38,506 nucleotides of DNA from Nostocales cyanobacterium LEGE 12452 (GTDB taxonomy: Bacteria; Cyanobacteriota; Cyanobacteriia; Cyanobacteriales; Nostocaceae), in assembly GCA_015206945.1 (NCBI GenBank), contig JADEXV010000047.1, forward strand, positions 1 to 38,506. The letters are read 5' to 3'. Below the pieces are notes generated by a model. It was not told the origin of the DNA. It did no database searches and saw only the letters and a list, made by a program, of their open reading frames with translations. Below are positions 1 through 8,565 of the stretch, one piece after another. Made by a program: the position numbers and the translations under genes. The stretch's first letter is position 1, and every line of letters begins with the position of its first letter.

Positions 1-2385
1 CTGCTCCCCTACCCCCAGTCTCACCCGTAGCGTCACTCTCCCTTTATCGGTAAATTTAATCGCATTTCCCAAGAGGTTGAGCAATACTTGACACAGTTTA
101 TTTTCGTCCGTTTCTATGTATTTAGGAATATTTGGCGCATATTCAAACACTAATTCTAAATTTTTAGATGCAGCACGCAAGTGCAACATCTCTTCTAAGT
201 TCTTCAACAAATGAATTAAGTCAAAGCTGTTGCAATTTAAGGTGATTTTGCCAGCTTCGATTTTAGACATTTCGAGAATGTCGTTAATTAATTTGAGTAG
301 ATGTTCGCCAGCACGATTAATTATTGCCAAGTTTTCTTGATGTTCGCTAGATAGCGAATAATCTCGACTCATGACTTGGGTGAAACCAAGAATGGCATTG
401 AGTGGAGTACGCAGTTCGTGACTCATGTTAGCCAGGAATTCACTTTTGGCGAGGTTGGCGGCAGTACTTCGCGCCGCTTCCCGAACGGCTGCTTGTTGTT
501 CTTGTGCAGCGATTTTTTGCGATTGAATCAGTTCTTCTTGGGTGGTTTGCAGTTGCTCGATAACTTGCTGAAATTCTTCAGTACGTTTTTTTACTTGAGC
601 TTCTAAGGTGCGATTGTATTCTGCTAATAACTTTTCTGTTTGTTTGCGTTGGGTAATATCAAAAAACGTCGCGATCGCAAAAGCCACATTCCCCGATTCA
701 TCATAAATTGACTTTCCTAAAACCTCAATGCGAGTGATATTGCCACAACGGCGAATTTCCATATCATCAACCCTGATGCTTTCCCCAAGCAATGCTCTCA
801 AAATCGGCAAGCGATCGCTGGGGTAAAGTTGATCTGTGCCGGCAAGGTAAGCTTGATATATCTCTGGCAATTCTTCGACTGTAACTTCTGCGTAGACGCC
901 TAGCGGCTTGTCGTTAGACATCGCTCCTTGACCGAGAATTTGCTGCCCAATCTGATTTGTATAATAAGGTTTACCTTCAGCATCGATGATAAAGATACCG
1001 ACTGGTATGGCTTCTAAAAATTGAGTTAGCTGACTCTGATTATGAAATAACGCCTCATTTAAAACTTGCATCTCGGCATTCTTTGCTTCTAAAGCACTAA
1101 AGGATGCTTGGAGTTGCTTTGCCATAGTTTCAAATGATTTGGCTAGTTCTCCCAGCTCATCGGAACGCTGAATATCTGGTGTTTCCTCCCATTCACCTTC
1201 AGCAATTTTCTTCGCCGATCTGTTTAATTGTAAAATCGGCTTAATTACCCAACGAGCAGTTAAAACCCCAATTCTTGTAGCCACTAAAAAAGCAACTATG
1301 CACAGCAAAATCGTGATGCGGGTGTTGGCATTAATTTGCTCCATAAATTCGCCTTCGGGAATCACCGCCACAATTAGCCAATCTAAACCCAGTTCGTCCT
1401 TCCAGCTTTTTACCTGTACAAAATAACGCATTCCATCGGCGGTAAAACTGAGCTGTTGCTTCTCCCCAACAAACTTAAGATTGCCAAAGCGTTCGATTAA
1501 AGACTGTGTTGTGAGTTTAATTAAAGGATTTTGACTATTTAATGCTGATAAACGTTTTCCTTTACCATTAACGATCGTATATGGTGGCTCGCTAGTAGAA
1601 GAAGCCACTATATACCCAGAACGCTCTAGAATAAAAGTTTTACCCGACTCTTTGACCTTTAACTTAGCTAAAAACTTGCCAATTTGTGACAAGAGCAAAT
1701 CAACACTAATCACCCCAACGAATTTGCGATTTTTATCGTAAACAGGATAGCTGGAAGATATGGATAAAACTTCTGGTTTATCTTCCCATTGATAAATTTT
1801 ACTCCAAACTCGTTTGCCTCTCTTAACTGGATCTGTATACCAAGCTTCTACGCGAGGATCGTAATCTTTGACTTCCTGTAAATGGCGGCGATTTCCTTGC
1901 TTGTCTGTAGGATAAACATAAAGTTTGCCTATGCCATGCTTGGCGCTAACTTCATTAATTAAGAGCTGGCCATTATCTAGACGTTCAACACCGATAAATT
2001 CACCTTTGGGATTGGCAAAGCTGTTATAGCCAACATTGAAAACCTGCATTTGTTTCCAAAAGTAATTGCCGGTGGTTTGAAAGTCCGAAAGGTTGAGCAA
2101 ACCTAGCTCAATTGCATCTAAGTTGATTTGATTAATTTGCTTCGGAGTTGTTAAATAGCTATCAAGATGCTGTTCAATGCGATCGCAGATTTCATTTTCT
2201 AATTGAGTAGCAAGCTCCCTTACCGCTTTTTGGCCGTTTTGATACGAAAGATAGCCCACAAGTCCCACCGCACCACAAATTTGCAAGATAAAGGGCACAA
2301 TCAGAACATATCTCAGGGGCATCTTGGCATAAACTTTGCCAACTAAGCGATTAAATGATTTGACGGGCTGAAGTTTGGATAACAT
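1..2385 (-). CDS. Membrane sensor histidine kinase (dCache-HAMP-PAS-HisKA-HATPase), 3' end outside window
   Basis: The gene starts at the ATG at 2385 and stays open to base 1, giving 795 visible codons; the C-terminus lies outside the window. Domains in order: a membrane helix (about residues 22-48); a large extracytoplasmic dCache-like region with the family signature DPRVEAWY; a second helix (about 355-380); HAMP; a PAS domain (about 448-575, with AIPVGIFIID); a coiled coil; HisKA with MSHELRTPLN, where His656 is the phospho-acceptor; and the start of the ATPase domain with the N-box LLGNAIKF. The family senses small ligands outside the membrane and passes phosphate to a response-regulator receiver, which here could be fused beyond the edge or separate. 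The last visible codons (VRLGVGEQ) are encoded by a G-rich array like the intergenic purine repeats. Ligand and partner are unknown. The kinase call is secure. Confidence 0.93.
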   Translation of the reverse strand, partial: MLSKLQPVKSFNRLVGKVYAKMPLRYVLIVPFILQICGAVGLVGYLSYQNGQKAVRELATQLENEICDRIEQHLDSYLTTPKQINQINLDAIELGLLNLSDFQTTGNYFWKQMQVFNVGYNSFANPKGEFIGVERLDNGQLLINEVSAKHGIGKLYVYPTDKQGNRRHLQEVKDYDPRVEAWYTDPVKRGKRVWSKIYQWEDKPEVLSISSSYPVYDKNRKFVGVISVDLLLSQIGKFLAKLKVKESGKTFILERSGYIVASSTSEPPYTIVNGKGKRLSALNSQNPLIKLTTQSLIERFGNLKFVGEKQQLSFTADGMRYFVQVKSWKDELGLDWLIVAVIPEGEFMEQINANTRITILLCIVAFLVATRIGVLTARWVIKPILQLNRSAKKIAEGEWEETPDIQRSDELGELAKSFETMAKQLQASFSALEAKNAEMQVLNEALFHNQSQLTQFLEAIPVGIFIIDAEGKPYYTNQIGQQILGQGAMSNDKPLGVYAEVTVEELPEIYQAYLAGTDQLYPSDRLPILRALLGESIRVDDMEIRRCGNITRIEVLGKSIYDESGNVAFAIATFFDITQRKQTEKLLAEYNRTLEAQVKKRTEEFQQVIEQLQTTQEELIQSQKIAAQEQQAAVREAARSTAANLAKSEFLANMSHELRTPLNAILGFTQVMSRDYSLSSEHQENLAIINRAGEHLLKLINDILEMSKIEAGKITLNCNSFDLIHLLKNLEEMLHLRAASKNLELVFEYAPNIPKYIETDENKLCQVLLNLLGNAIKFTDKGRVTLRVRLGVGEQ

Positions 2386-2909
2386 TGTAGTTTTATTCTT
2401 CCCCAGCATCTACTAGGTGCATTTTGCCGTGCTAGCTACATTTTATATAAGTATAATTACGGCAGACATCCCTCTTCATGAAAATTTTATATTTTTAGTA
2501 TAAAATAGTACGAAATACTTATAATTGTTTGACTGGCTGACTTCCTCCAACGCCTAATTTTCAAACTTTGTACAGAAGTAGTCCACTATATAAATTGTCA
2601 ACGTGGGTACGCGATCGCACCTGAATTTGCTCAGTTTTATCTGGCGATATTTCCACAAATTTTCTCAGATGAACTGAAATTTAACCAATAAGCTCCAGTA
2701 TGCCATTCTAAAATTCAGGTTGCCATTAGCACCTAATCCTAAATTTAATTTTTAATTGCTGATGTGTTGATTTTTTGGCCTGGAAACCCCTGGGCTTATA
2801 CAAGAACTTATATTTAATTACAGCAATTTTAGAATTGTTATGCAAATACACAGCATAAATAAAAAAAATCTAAAAAAATTTACTTTGTATTGTTTATTTT
2901 GACGAAATG
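2386..2909. other. AT-rich intergenic region, no gene seen
   Basis: This 524-bp gap separates the starting end of the sensor kinase from the 3' end of the MOSC gene. It is AT-rich and has stops in all frames. It holds one HIP1-like site near 2612 and no hairpin I would call a terminator. The kinase promoter should lie in its left part, but I cannot pick out boxes. Confidence 0.5.
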
Positions 2910-3704
2910 TTAACTTTCTTGTACATTTATGTCAACTTCCGCGCCGATTTGTAAAATTTTTCCCGCTGATGATGGGGGCAATTGGGTATTTATACTTAAC
3001 CTATAAAAGTGATTAAAAGGCGATGAAGCAACCCAATTTGGCAGAGTTGCTTGTCGCTGGGTTGTAAAAATTTTTTGAAAATTTGGGTAAGCTTCCCCTA
3101 AGTAAGAATTGCGTGTTGGGACTATACAACGCTGACATGGGTTAACCCCAAAAAAGTCTACGTCTCCCACTCGAAAAGAGACTAAATCACCTTGTTCGCT
3201 AAATAGCCGATCTTCCCAAAATGCTGGTACGCCATCGATCTCGATGTTGGCACGCATCCGACGGCGCATTTCATCTACACTTAAACCAGGAAACCAAGAA
3301 GCTACCTCTGCTAATGTGGCCGTGCTAATTACCGTTGGGCCAAGTGAGTGTGTATCGTCAGGAAAACCCATCAAAGAGTTTTGTCCCAAGGTGACAGCAA
3401 ACTCAAAATAATCACTCAAAGTTGCTTCTAATGCTTGCCGTTCCTCATCCAGGTGAAAAATTTGTTGTAAGTTGCGATCGGGGATTTGCAATGAGATAGT
3501 TCTATTTAAGAGTGCAAATTGTGCCCTTATTAAATGGATTTTAGCATGACGCTTGCCATTGACAAATCTACCTTGTTCGTCAAAAAGGGCAAACTCGCGG
3601 TCATACTGTAGTGCGCCACTCGCAAGAACTCTAGCGTTCTCAACTTCAACACCATCCAGTGATTTAACTGGATACAGTAAAATCTTAGCTAGGTAAGGCG
3701 TCAC
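2910..3704 (-). CDS. MOSC domain protein (YcbX/mARC-like)
   Basis: The protein has an N-terminal MOSC beta-barrel domain (AKILLYPVKSLDGVEV near the start) followed by a MOSC domain carrying GVNPCQRCIVPTRN. The Cys in that motif is the conserved MOSC cysteine, which in molybdenum cofactor sulfurases and mARC/YcbX proteins handles sulfur or binds the cofactor. A role in molybdenum-cofactor-dependent reduction or sulfur carriage is inferred from family only. I chose the GTG at 3704 because GGAG lies 9 nt upstream and the product then begins MTPYLAKI, a normal start for this family. An upstream in-frame TTG at 3725 sits inside a repeat-like ATTCAAAATTC tract and would add 7 residues. The gene is probably monocistronic. 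Confidence 0.9.
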   Translation of the reverse strand: MTPYLAKILLYPVKSLDGVEVENARVLASGALQYDREFALFDEQGRFVNGKRHAKIHLIRAQFALLNRTISLQIPDRNLQQIFHLDEERQALEATLSDYFEFAVTLGQNSLMGFPDDTHSLGPTVISTATLAEVASWFPGLSVDEMRRRMRANIEIDGVPAFWEDRLFSEQGDLVSFRVGDVDFFGVNPCQRCIVPTRNSYLGEAYPNFQKIFTTQRQATLPNWVASSPFNHFYRLSINTQLPPSSAGKILQIGAEVDINVQES

Positions 3705-3740
3705 GTCGCTTTGCTCCGAATTCAAAATTCAAAACTTGTA

Positions 3741-3779
3741 CTGAGCTTGTCGTTGGCGTAGCCTCTCCGCCAGGAGAAG
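3741..3779. repeat. Dispersed GCGTAGCCTCTCC-type palindromic repeat
   Basis: The element has the core TCTCC-gcca-GGAGA (764-768 with 773-777 of the 3.7-kb line) preceded by GAGCTTGTCGTTGGCGTAG. It is flanked on both sides by ATTCAAAATTC. Short GC-rich palindromes of this look are common between Nostocales genes. It lies just upstream of the MOSC start. Confidence 0.5.
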
Positions 3780-3886
3780 TATTCAAAATTCAAACATTTT
3801 AGACACCCATAAATAAATTTAGTTGCTCTGTATCCTTTTCGTTTTCGGTCATAGGAATATTTGGAGCGAACTGAACTTTTCAAGAC

Positions 3887-3942
3887 GGATTTTGGATTTT
3901 AGATTGGTGATTTAGTACTCCCCAATCTAAAATCTAAAATTC
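3887..3942. repeat. Inverted repeat of the ATTTTAGATT family
   Basis: Arms at 3887-3907 and 3922-3942 are reverse complements at about 19 of 21 positions, built from GGATTTTAGATTGG and CCAATCTAAAATC, with a 14-nt loop. The same sequence type recurs at 22229-22274 and inside mnmE near 35930. It lies between the 3' end of lepB (3981) and the MOSC start, so it may also serve as a transcript end, but there is no clear T-run. Confidence 0.65.
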
Positions 3943-3980
3943 TTTTGTTCATGAGCTATTTGAGCAATATTGTTTGTTAA

Positions 3981-4622
3981 TTATGGATATACTGGCGATT
4001 TATCGATTCCGCCAACATGATTTAAAGGCCAGAAGCGAACAACAGCACGTCCAATAATATTCTGGCGGGGGACAACACCCCAGCAGCGGCTGTCATAACT
4101 ACTGTTACGATTATCACCCAATACTAAATATGAATCGGCTGGTATAGTCTGGGGTTTGGCCAAAAAAGGTGGCTGTGGCCCTGATTGGCAAACATCAATC
4201 ACTGTAGTCTGCCCAGAACCGAGGTAATTGGCTTCTGGGAGAGGTTTGTTGTTGATATAGACTTTGCCATCCTTAAGTTGTATTTGTTCTCCAGGTAAGG
4301 CAATTATACGTTTAATAAAAGCATCTTGATATTGTTCTTTTTGCAGTTCTTTCGTCGGGGAAAATACTACTATGTCTCCCCGCTGCGGATCGGCAAATTT
4401 ATACTTCAACTTATCGACAATAATTTTGTCTGCCTCCCACTGGTTTGGTGTACCATGCAAAGTCGGTTCCATTGAACCAGAAGGAATCCAGCGTGCTTCA
4501 GCAACAAAGGTACGAATTCCTAGAGCTAGAACGATGCTCAATACAATTGTTCTACCTAGCTCTGCGATCCAAGAATTATCGGGTTGTTGACTAGAGTTGT
4601 TATCAGACACTTGATTATGCAT
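3981..4622 (-). CDS. lepB: Signal peptidase I
   Basis: This 213-residue membrane serine protease removes signal peptides from exported proteins. One N-terminal membrane helix (about residues 22-40) is followed by the catalytic-serine box WIPSGSMEPTL (Ser50), the lysine box FIKRIIALPGEQ (Lys104 as general base) and the C-terminal box VLGDNRNSSYDSRCWG. Length and box order are those of the cyanobacterial S26A family. The start is the ATG at 4622; no strong ribosome site is visible. Cyanobacteria usually carry two or more lepB paralogues, so which one this is cannot be told. Neighbours are unrelated in function. Confidence 0.96.
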   Translation of the reverse strand: MHNQVSDNNSSQQPDNSWIAELGRTIVLSIVLALGIRTFVAEARWIPSGSMEPTLHGTPNQWEADKIIVDKLKYKFADPQRGDIVVFSPTKELQKEQYQDAFIKRIIALPGEQIQLKDGKVYINNKPLPEANYLGSGQTTVIDVCQSGPQPPFLAKPQTIPADSYLVLGDNRNSSYDSRCWGVVPRQNIIGRAVVRFWPLNHVGGIDKSPVYP

Positions 4623-4768
4623 GAAATTACTTAACTTAACGAAAGATGTAGGTAATTAACTCACCTAGTGAGACTTTATCTGTTAATCTTAACGGGAAAA
4701 TTTTAATTTCCTAGTTATGTTTGCATCTTGACTACCAATTTTAGATTGTGGATTGGGAAGAAGGCAGT

Positions 4769-4803
4769 GTTTCGACTACGCGGCAGTTGAGCGTAGTCGA
4801 AAC
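4769..4803. repeat. Perfect 13-bp inverted repeat in the lepB-pyrC gap
   Basis: GTTTCGACTACGC (4769-4781) and its exact complement GCGTAGTCGAAAC (4791-4803) flank a 9-nt loop. It is one of the GAGCGTAG(T/C)CGAA elements that also appear near 14600 and inside mnmE near 35910. The gap 4623-5061 holds the divergent lepB and pyrC promoters and no convincing gene. Confidence 0.75.
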
Positions 4804-5061
4804 TCAACAACCAAGCAGGGGGCAGGAGGTTTGAATTTAGATAAGGCTTCTATATGAGACGCTCTCGCGTTCAACCCTATTTCATTCCAGTCCACCAAAT
4901 GGGAGATTTTGTGGGGGAATTAAACCTTGCTACCTCTGTTGTTAAAAATAAACTTTTTTTTAAGGCGCGGCAAAAATTGGTTACTCCGATCGCGAATAAG
5001 TTTAACCTAAAAGCATGGTTCTCTGTAATACATAGCTCGCTGTTTAAACTTGGTTATTCCT

Positions 5062-6381
5062 ATGTCATCTCCAAAAATGTTACTGATTCGCCGCGCTCGC
5101 ATAATCTTACCCAATGGTGAACTGATGGTTGGGGATGTGTTGACGCGCGATCGCCAAATAGTCGAAGTTGCGCCAGAAATCTCCCAAACAGCACTAGTCA
5201 CTGAAATTGACGCAGAAGGCTTAACTTTGTTGCCAGGAGTTATCGATCCGCAGGTACATTTCCGCGAACCTGGACTAGAACACAAGGAAGATTTATTCAC
5301 CGCTAGTTGTGCCTGTGCTAAAGGGGGAGTCACTTCCTTTTTAGAAATGCCCAATACGCGCCCCCTAACTACGACACAACAGGCTTTAGACGACAAGCTA
5401 GAACGGGCCTCACACAAATCCTTAGTTAATTATGGCTTTTTTATTGGGGCAACAGCAGAGAATTTACCAGATTTGCTTTTAGCAAAGCCAACACCGGGAA
5501 TTAAGATTTTCATGGGGTCGATGCATGGTCAGTTGTTGGTTGATGGTGAAACAACATTGGAGGCGATATTTGCCAAAGGCGATCGCTTAATTGCCGTTCA
5601 TGCCGAAGATCAAGCTAGAATCAACCAACGCCGTCAAGAATTTGCCAACATTCACGATCCAGCCGTTCACTCGCAAATTCAAGATAATCAAGCGGCGTTG
5701 CTGGCAACTCAACTAGCATTAAAACTTTCTCAAAAATATCAACGTCGGTTGCATATTCTCCACATGTCAACTGCCGAAGAAGCAGATTTGCTGCGTCAGG
5801 AGAAACCGAGTTGGGTGACAGCAGAGGTGACACCACAGCATTTGTTATTAAATACTAGTGCTTATGAAACAATTGGCACATTAGCACAGATGAATCCACC
5901 TTTGCGATCGCCCCACGATAACGAAGTTCTCTGGCAAGCTTTGCGCGATGGCGTAATTGATTTCATCGCTACAGATCACGCGCCGCACACCTTAGAAGAA
6001 AAAGCTCAAGAATATCCCAATACTCCTTCAGGAATGCCTGGGGTGGAAACTTCCCTTGCTTTGATGTTAACTGCGGCGATGGAGGGCAAGTGTACTGTAG
6101 CTCAAGTTGTGAACTGGATGTCTAAAGCTGTAGCTGTGGCTTATGGTATTCCTAATAAGGGAGCGATCGCACCTGGTTACGATGCCGATTTGGTGCTTGT
6201 AGATTTAAACACATACCGCCCAGTCCAGCGCGAAGAACTTTTAACCAAATGTCATTGGAGTCCCTTTGAAGGCTGGAACCTCACCGGCTGGGCTAAAACC
6301 ACCATTGTCGGCGGTGAAATAGTTTATGACAAAGGCCAGGTAAATACGCAAGTGCGGGGTCAAGCTTTAACTTTCTTGTAG
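5062..6381 (+). CDS. pyrC: Dihydroorotase
   Basis: Catalyses reversible ring closure of N-carbamoyl-L-aspartate to dihydroorotate in pyrimidine synthesis. Numbered from the ATG at 5062, the amidohydrolase motifs are all present: HFREPG with metal-binding His66 and Arg68; GGVTSFLEMPNT for substrate binding; VHAED (His180); LHILHMST; and DFIATDHAPH with the catalytic Asp305. It is the class I, bacterial PyrC form of about 440 residues. A TTG at 5050 would add four residues (MVIP); the ATG start MSSPKMLLIRR is preferred. No other pyr gene is adjacent, as is usual in cyanobacteria, where these genes are dispersed. Catalytic residues look intact. Confidence 0.95.
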   Translation: MSSPKMLLIRRARIILPNGELMVGDVLTRDRQIVEVAPEISQTALVTEIDAEGLTLLPGVIDPQVHFREPGLEHKEDLFTASCACAKGGVTSFLEMPNTRPLTTTQQALDDKLERASHKSLVNYGFFIGATAENLPDLLLAKPTPGIKIFMGSMHGQLLVDGETTLEAIFAKGDRLIAVHAEDQARINQRRQEFANIHDPAVHSQIQDNQAALLATQLALKLSQKYQRRLHILHMSTAEEADLLRQEKPSWVTAEVTPQHLLLNTSAYETIGTLAQMNPPLRSPHDNEVLWQALRDGVIDFIATDHAPHTLEEKAQEYPNTPSGMPGVETSLALMLTAAMEGKCTVAQVVNWMSKAVAVAYGIPNKGAIAPGYDADLVLVDLNTYRPVQREELLTKCHWSPFEGWNLTGWAKTTIVGGEIVYDKGQVNTQVRGQALTFL

Positions 6382-6542
6382 CAAATATTCATTTAACCTT
6401 ACTAAAACCCTGAATTTACAGCAACTACATAAGATATATTCCTCCCCAACCTTCATGCCAGATTGTGCAGGTGGGGTATTTCTGTACCTCACAACGTAGA
6501 AATTTGCTGTATTTCTAAGTGTTTCAAGTTAAATCATCACAA

Positions 6543-6607
6543 AGACGCGATAAATCGCCGTCTCTACCAAAGATTGACTATTGTAGAGACGGCGATTCAT
6601 CGCGTCT
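6543..6607. repeat. 25-bp inverted repeat, GACGCGAT family
   Basis: Arms 6543-6567 and 6583-6607 match at 24 of 25 positions as reverse complements (AGACGCGATAAATCGCCGTC and onward), with a 15-nt loop. Shorter relatives lie at 18407-18430 and 25993-26015. It lies 160 bp after pyrC in a 557-bp gap that contains several different repeats and no gene. Confidence 0.8.
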
Positions 6608-6633
6608 CTTGCCTTAACCGAACAGTATTGAGC

Positions 6634-6677
6634 GAGGCAGAGCCTCTAGAACGGCATTCCCAGTCGAAGTCTGGGAA
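6634..6677. repeat. Double palindrome GAGGCAGAGCCTC / TTCCCAG-CTGGGAA
   Basis: GAGGCAGAGCCTC (6634-6646) is a palindrome, followed by TTCCCAG (6657-6663), 7 nt, then CTGGGAA (6671-6677). This paired arrangement is a familiar dispersed element of Nostocales intergenic DNA. A 119-codon reading frame runs through it, but its sequence is made of these repeats. Confidence 0.65.
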
Positions 6678-6744
6678 CCAGACAACGAGACAATATCTAA
6701 AAGCTGGTTTTATTGATGGCTTTCACGTTAAGTTGACACCAATG

Positions 6745-6784
6745 CTACGTATACCCCCTCTACGCAAAAGCAAGCTATACGTAG
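6745..6784. repeat. 9-bp inverted repeat CTACGTATA/TATACGTAG
   Basis: Exact 9-bp arms at 6745-6753 and 6776-6784. An overlapping pair CTCTACG (6758-6764) and CGTAGAG (6790-6796) could form an alternative hairpin. It is part of the repeat island upstream of the patatin gene. Confidence 0.6.
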
Positions 6785-6832
6785 TGTCTCGTAGAGAAGG
6801 CACTTCGTTAAAAAAAACTTAGGTATTCTTCC

Positions 6833-6859
6833 AGTCGGATAAGTCGGATAAGTCGGATA
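6833..6859. repeat. Three tandem copies of AGTCGGATA
   Basis: Three exact 9-bp copies run from 6833 to 6859, 80 bp upstream of the patatin start codon. They could be a slippage-prone simple repeat or a set of regulator sites in the patatin leader; the sequence alone does not decide. Confidence 0.75.
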
Positions 6860-6938
6860 AGAGTAAACAAGCTAATGGAATCGTATTGTGATTCATCTCA
6901 TGATGCTTGTCCACAGAAATAATCAAAGAGAATTGCTT

Positions 6939-8114
6939 ATGTCCTTCAAAATTTTGGCTTTAGACGGTGGCGGAATTCGTGGAGTTGTTGCAGCACGAAT
7001 ACTTCAACAAGTAGAACAAGAAATTAGAAATCAGGGAAAAGGAGAGTTTTTACACGAATATTTTGACATGGTTGCTGGTACTTCTACTGGTTCAATATTA
7101 GCAGGAGGAATTGCTCTCGGAAATGAGAGTGATGAACTCATTAATATGTATAAAAATAGAGGTAAAGATATATTCCCTCTGGAGATAAGAGAGCGCTACA
7201 AAAACTTTCCATCCATCATCAAATCAATTATGGAGGTATTTTCTCCATCTAAATATTCTCATGATGGAATTACTAGCGTACTCAAAGATGCCTATAAATC
7301 CACAAGAATCAAGGATATCGAAAAACCTATTCTTTTGATTCTTGCTTACGATACGCTATATCGCAACACAACCTTTTTTACAAATTGTCATCCCGATTTA
7401 GGAGACAGATGGTACGATGACTGTTATTTATGGGAAATATGTACCGCTTCTGCCTCAGCACCTACTTTTTTCCCACCATATAAATTAGAACCTGTAGATA
7501 AACAAAAATTTGGTGACTGGGAATTTCCACACATTGATGGAGGAGTTTCTGCTAATAACCCTGCTCTTGCAGCTTTGAGTTTAGTGATGAGGATTAGTCA
7601 GTCTTCAGTATCTCCAGAAATCAAGCAACAATATAAACTAGATAATCTGCGATTGGAAGATATTTCTATTCTTTCTATTGGCACAGGCCAAACTGGTCAA
7701 CCATATCAATATAAGCAAATCAGCAAATGGAGAGGTTTAGACTGGATCAAAAATCTTACTAACATTTTCATGGAACCTACATCTGAGATTGATAGTACGA
7801 TTTGTCGACAAATTATGGGTGGATATGAGTCGAAACGTTACTTACGTCTTCAGTTTGACTTAAATGAGACATTTAAACCCAAACCAAAAGAGACTTATAA
7901 AGATCCTCGCATTGTCTTACCTCCAGAAGATCGGAAAAATAAATTTACAGGGGAAAAAGTGACTGAAGAAATAGATAATACTAATTCCAAGACTATACAG
8001 CAGTTAATAGATACTACCTCTGCATTCATCGATCAGGGTCTTACGTATTACACCAGAGACGATTCCGGTTCTCCGATAAAAAAGGCGATCGCGTCTTTTA
8101 TTAAAGATAACTAG
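6939..8114 (+). CDS. Patatin-like phospholipase
   Basis: A 391-residue lipid acyl hydrolase of the patatin family with a Ser-Asp dyad. Numbered from the ATG at 6939: the oxyanion-hole motif DGGGIRG at the N-terminus, nucleophile motif GTSTG (Ser49), and the catalytic Asp200 in HIDGGVSANNP. It likely cleaves membrane glycerolipids. The ATG at 6939 puts the patatin fold at residue 2 and has AAAGAGAA about 8 nt upstream; a GTG at 6888 would add 17 residues without known sequence. Related patatins act as effectors in CBASS phage defence, but there is no nucleotide cyclase, E1/E2 or JAB gene here, so this one looks standalone. Composition is AT-richer than its neighbours. Confidence 0.92.
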   Translation: MSFKILALDGGGIRGVVAARILQQVEQEIRNQGKGEFLHEYFDMVAGTSTGSILAGGIALGNESDELINMYKNRGKDIFPLEIRERYKNFPSIIKSIMEVFSPSKYSHDGITSVLKDAYKSTRIKDIEKPILLILAYDTLYRNTTFFTNCHPDLGDRWYDDCYLWEICTASASAPTFFPPYKLEPVDKQKFGDWEFPHIDGGVSANNPALAALSLVMRISQSSVSPEIKQQYKLDNLRLEDISILSIGTGQTGQPYQYKQISKWRGLDWIKNLTNIFMEPTSEIDSTICRQIMGGYESKRYLRLQFDLNETFKPKPKETYKDPRIVLPPEDRKNKFTGEKVTEEIDNTNSKTIQQLIDTTSAFIDQGLTYYTRDDSGSPIKKAIASFIKDN

Positions 8115-8565
8115 CGAACTGTGTCATTATTTACAGCCGTCTACAATTGGTTGGGGTTTGAATACCCATCCAATTGATTTTACATGCCGTTCAAGACTTT
8201 TTCTGGCTCGTTCCATCAGCTTAGATAATCAAGGAGCAATGCCTACGGCGGTTAAACTACGCACGTAAGCTCTAGCAATAAGTGCCTTCTTTTATAAATT
8301 TTAGAAATTGTATTTAATTTACTAATTAAAATCTGACTTTCTGATAAAGTTTAGTAAAGTCAAGCTTTACCTCTTCTTTGTACTACTGCTATCACATCGT
8401 AATAATACCTAAGTTTTTTAATTAATAATTAACAGGAGAAGATATAAAAAATTTTTAGCAACAAAATATAATGTGTAATCCAATACATTTTTCTCAGCCC
8501 TATTTTATGTTTTGCCGCAGTATTTACCGAATGTTTTCCATGAGAACTGAGGCAGAGAAAATAAT
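8115..8565. other. Intergenic region before the short ABC permease
   Basis: This 451-bp AT-rich gap has no supported gene. I looked for a missing first membrane helix of the following permease. In the permease frame a TGA stands just upstream of its ATG (8551), so any N-terminal part would have to be out of frame. An AGGAGAAG at about 8434 is not followed by an open frame. Confidence 0.45.

Noticed and set aside
4854..5120. 88-codon frame overlapping the start of pyrC
   Set aside because: It overlaps the dihydroorotase N-terminus in another frame and shows no motif.
6463..6822. 119-codon open frame between pyrC and the patatin gene
   Set aside because: It runs through several palindromic repeats and has no family-like sequence; the openness comes from the repeats.
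6939..8114. Patatin as a CBASS phage-defence effector
   Set aside because: No CD-NTase or accessory gene lies on either side; the neighbours are dihydroorotase and a permease.
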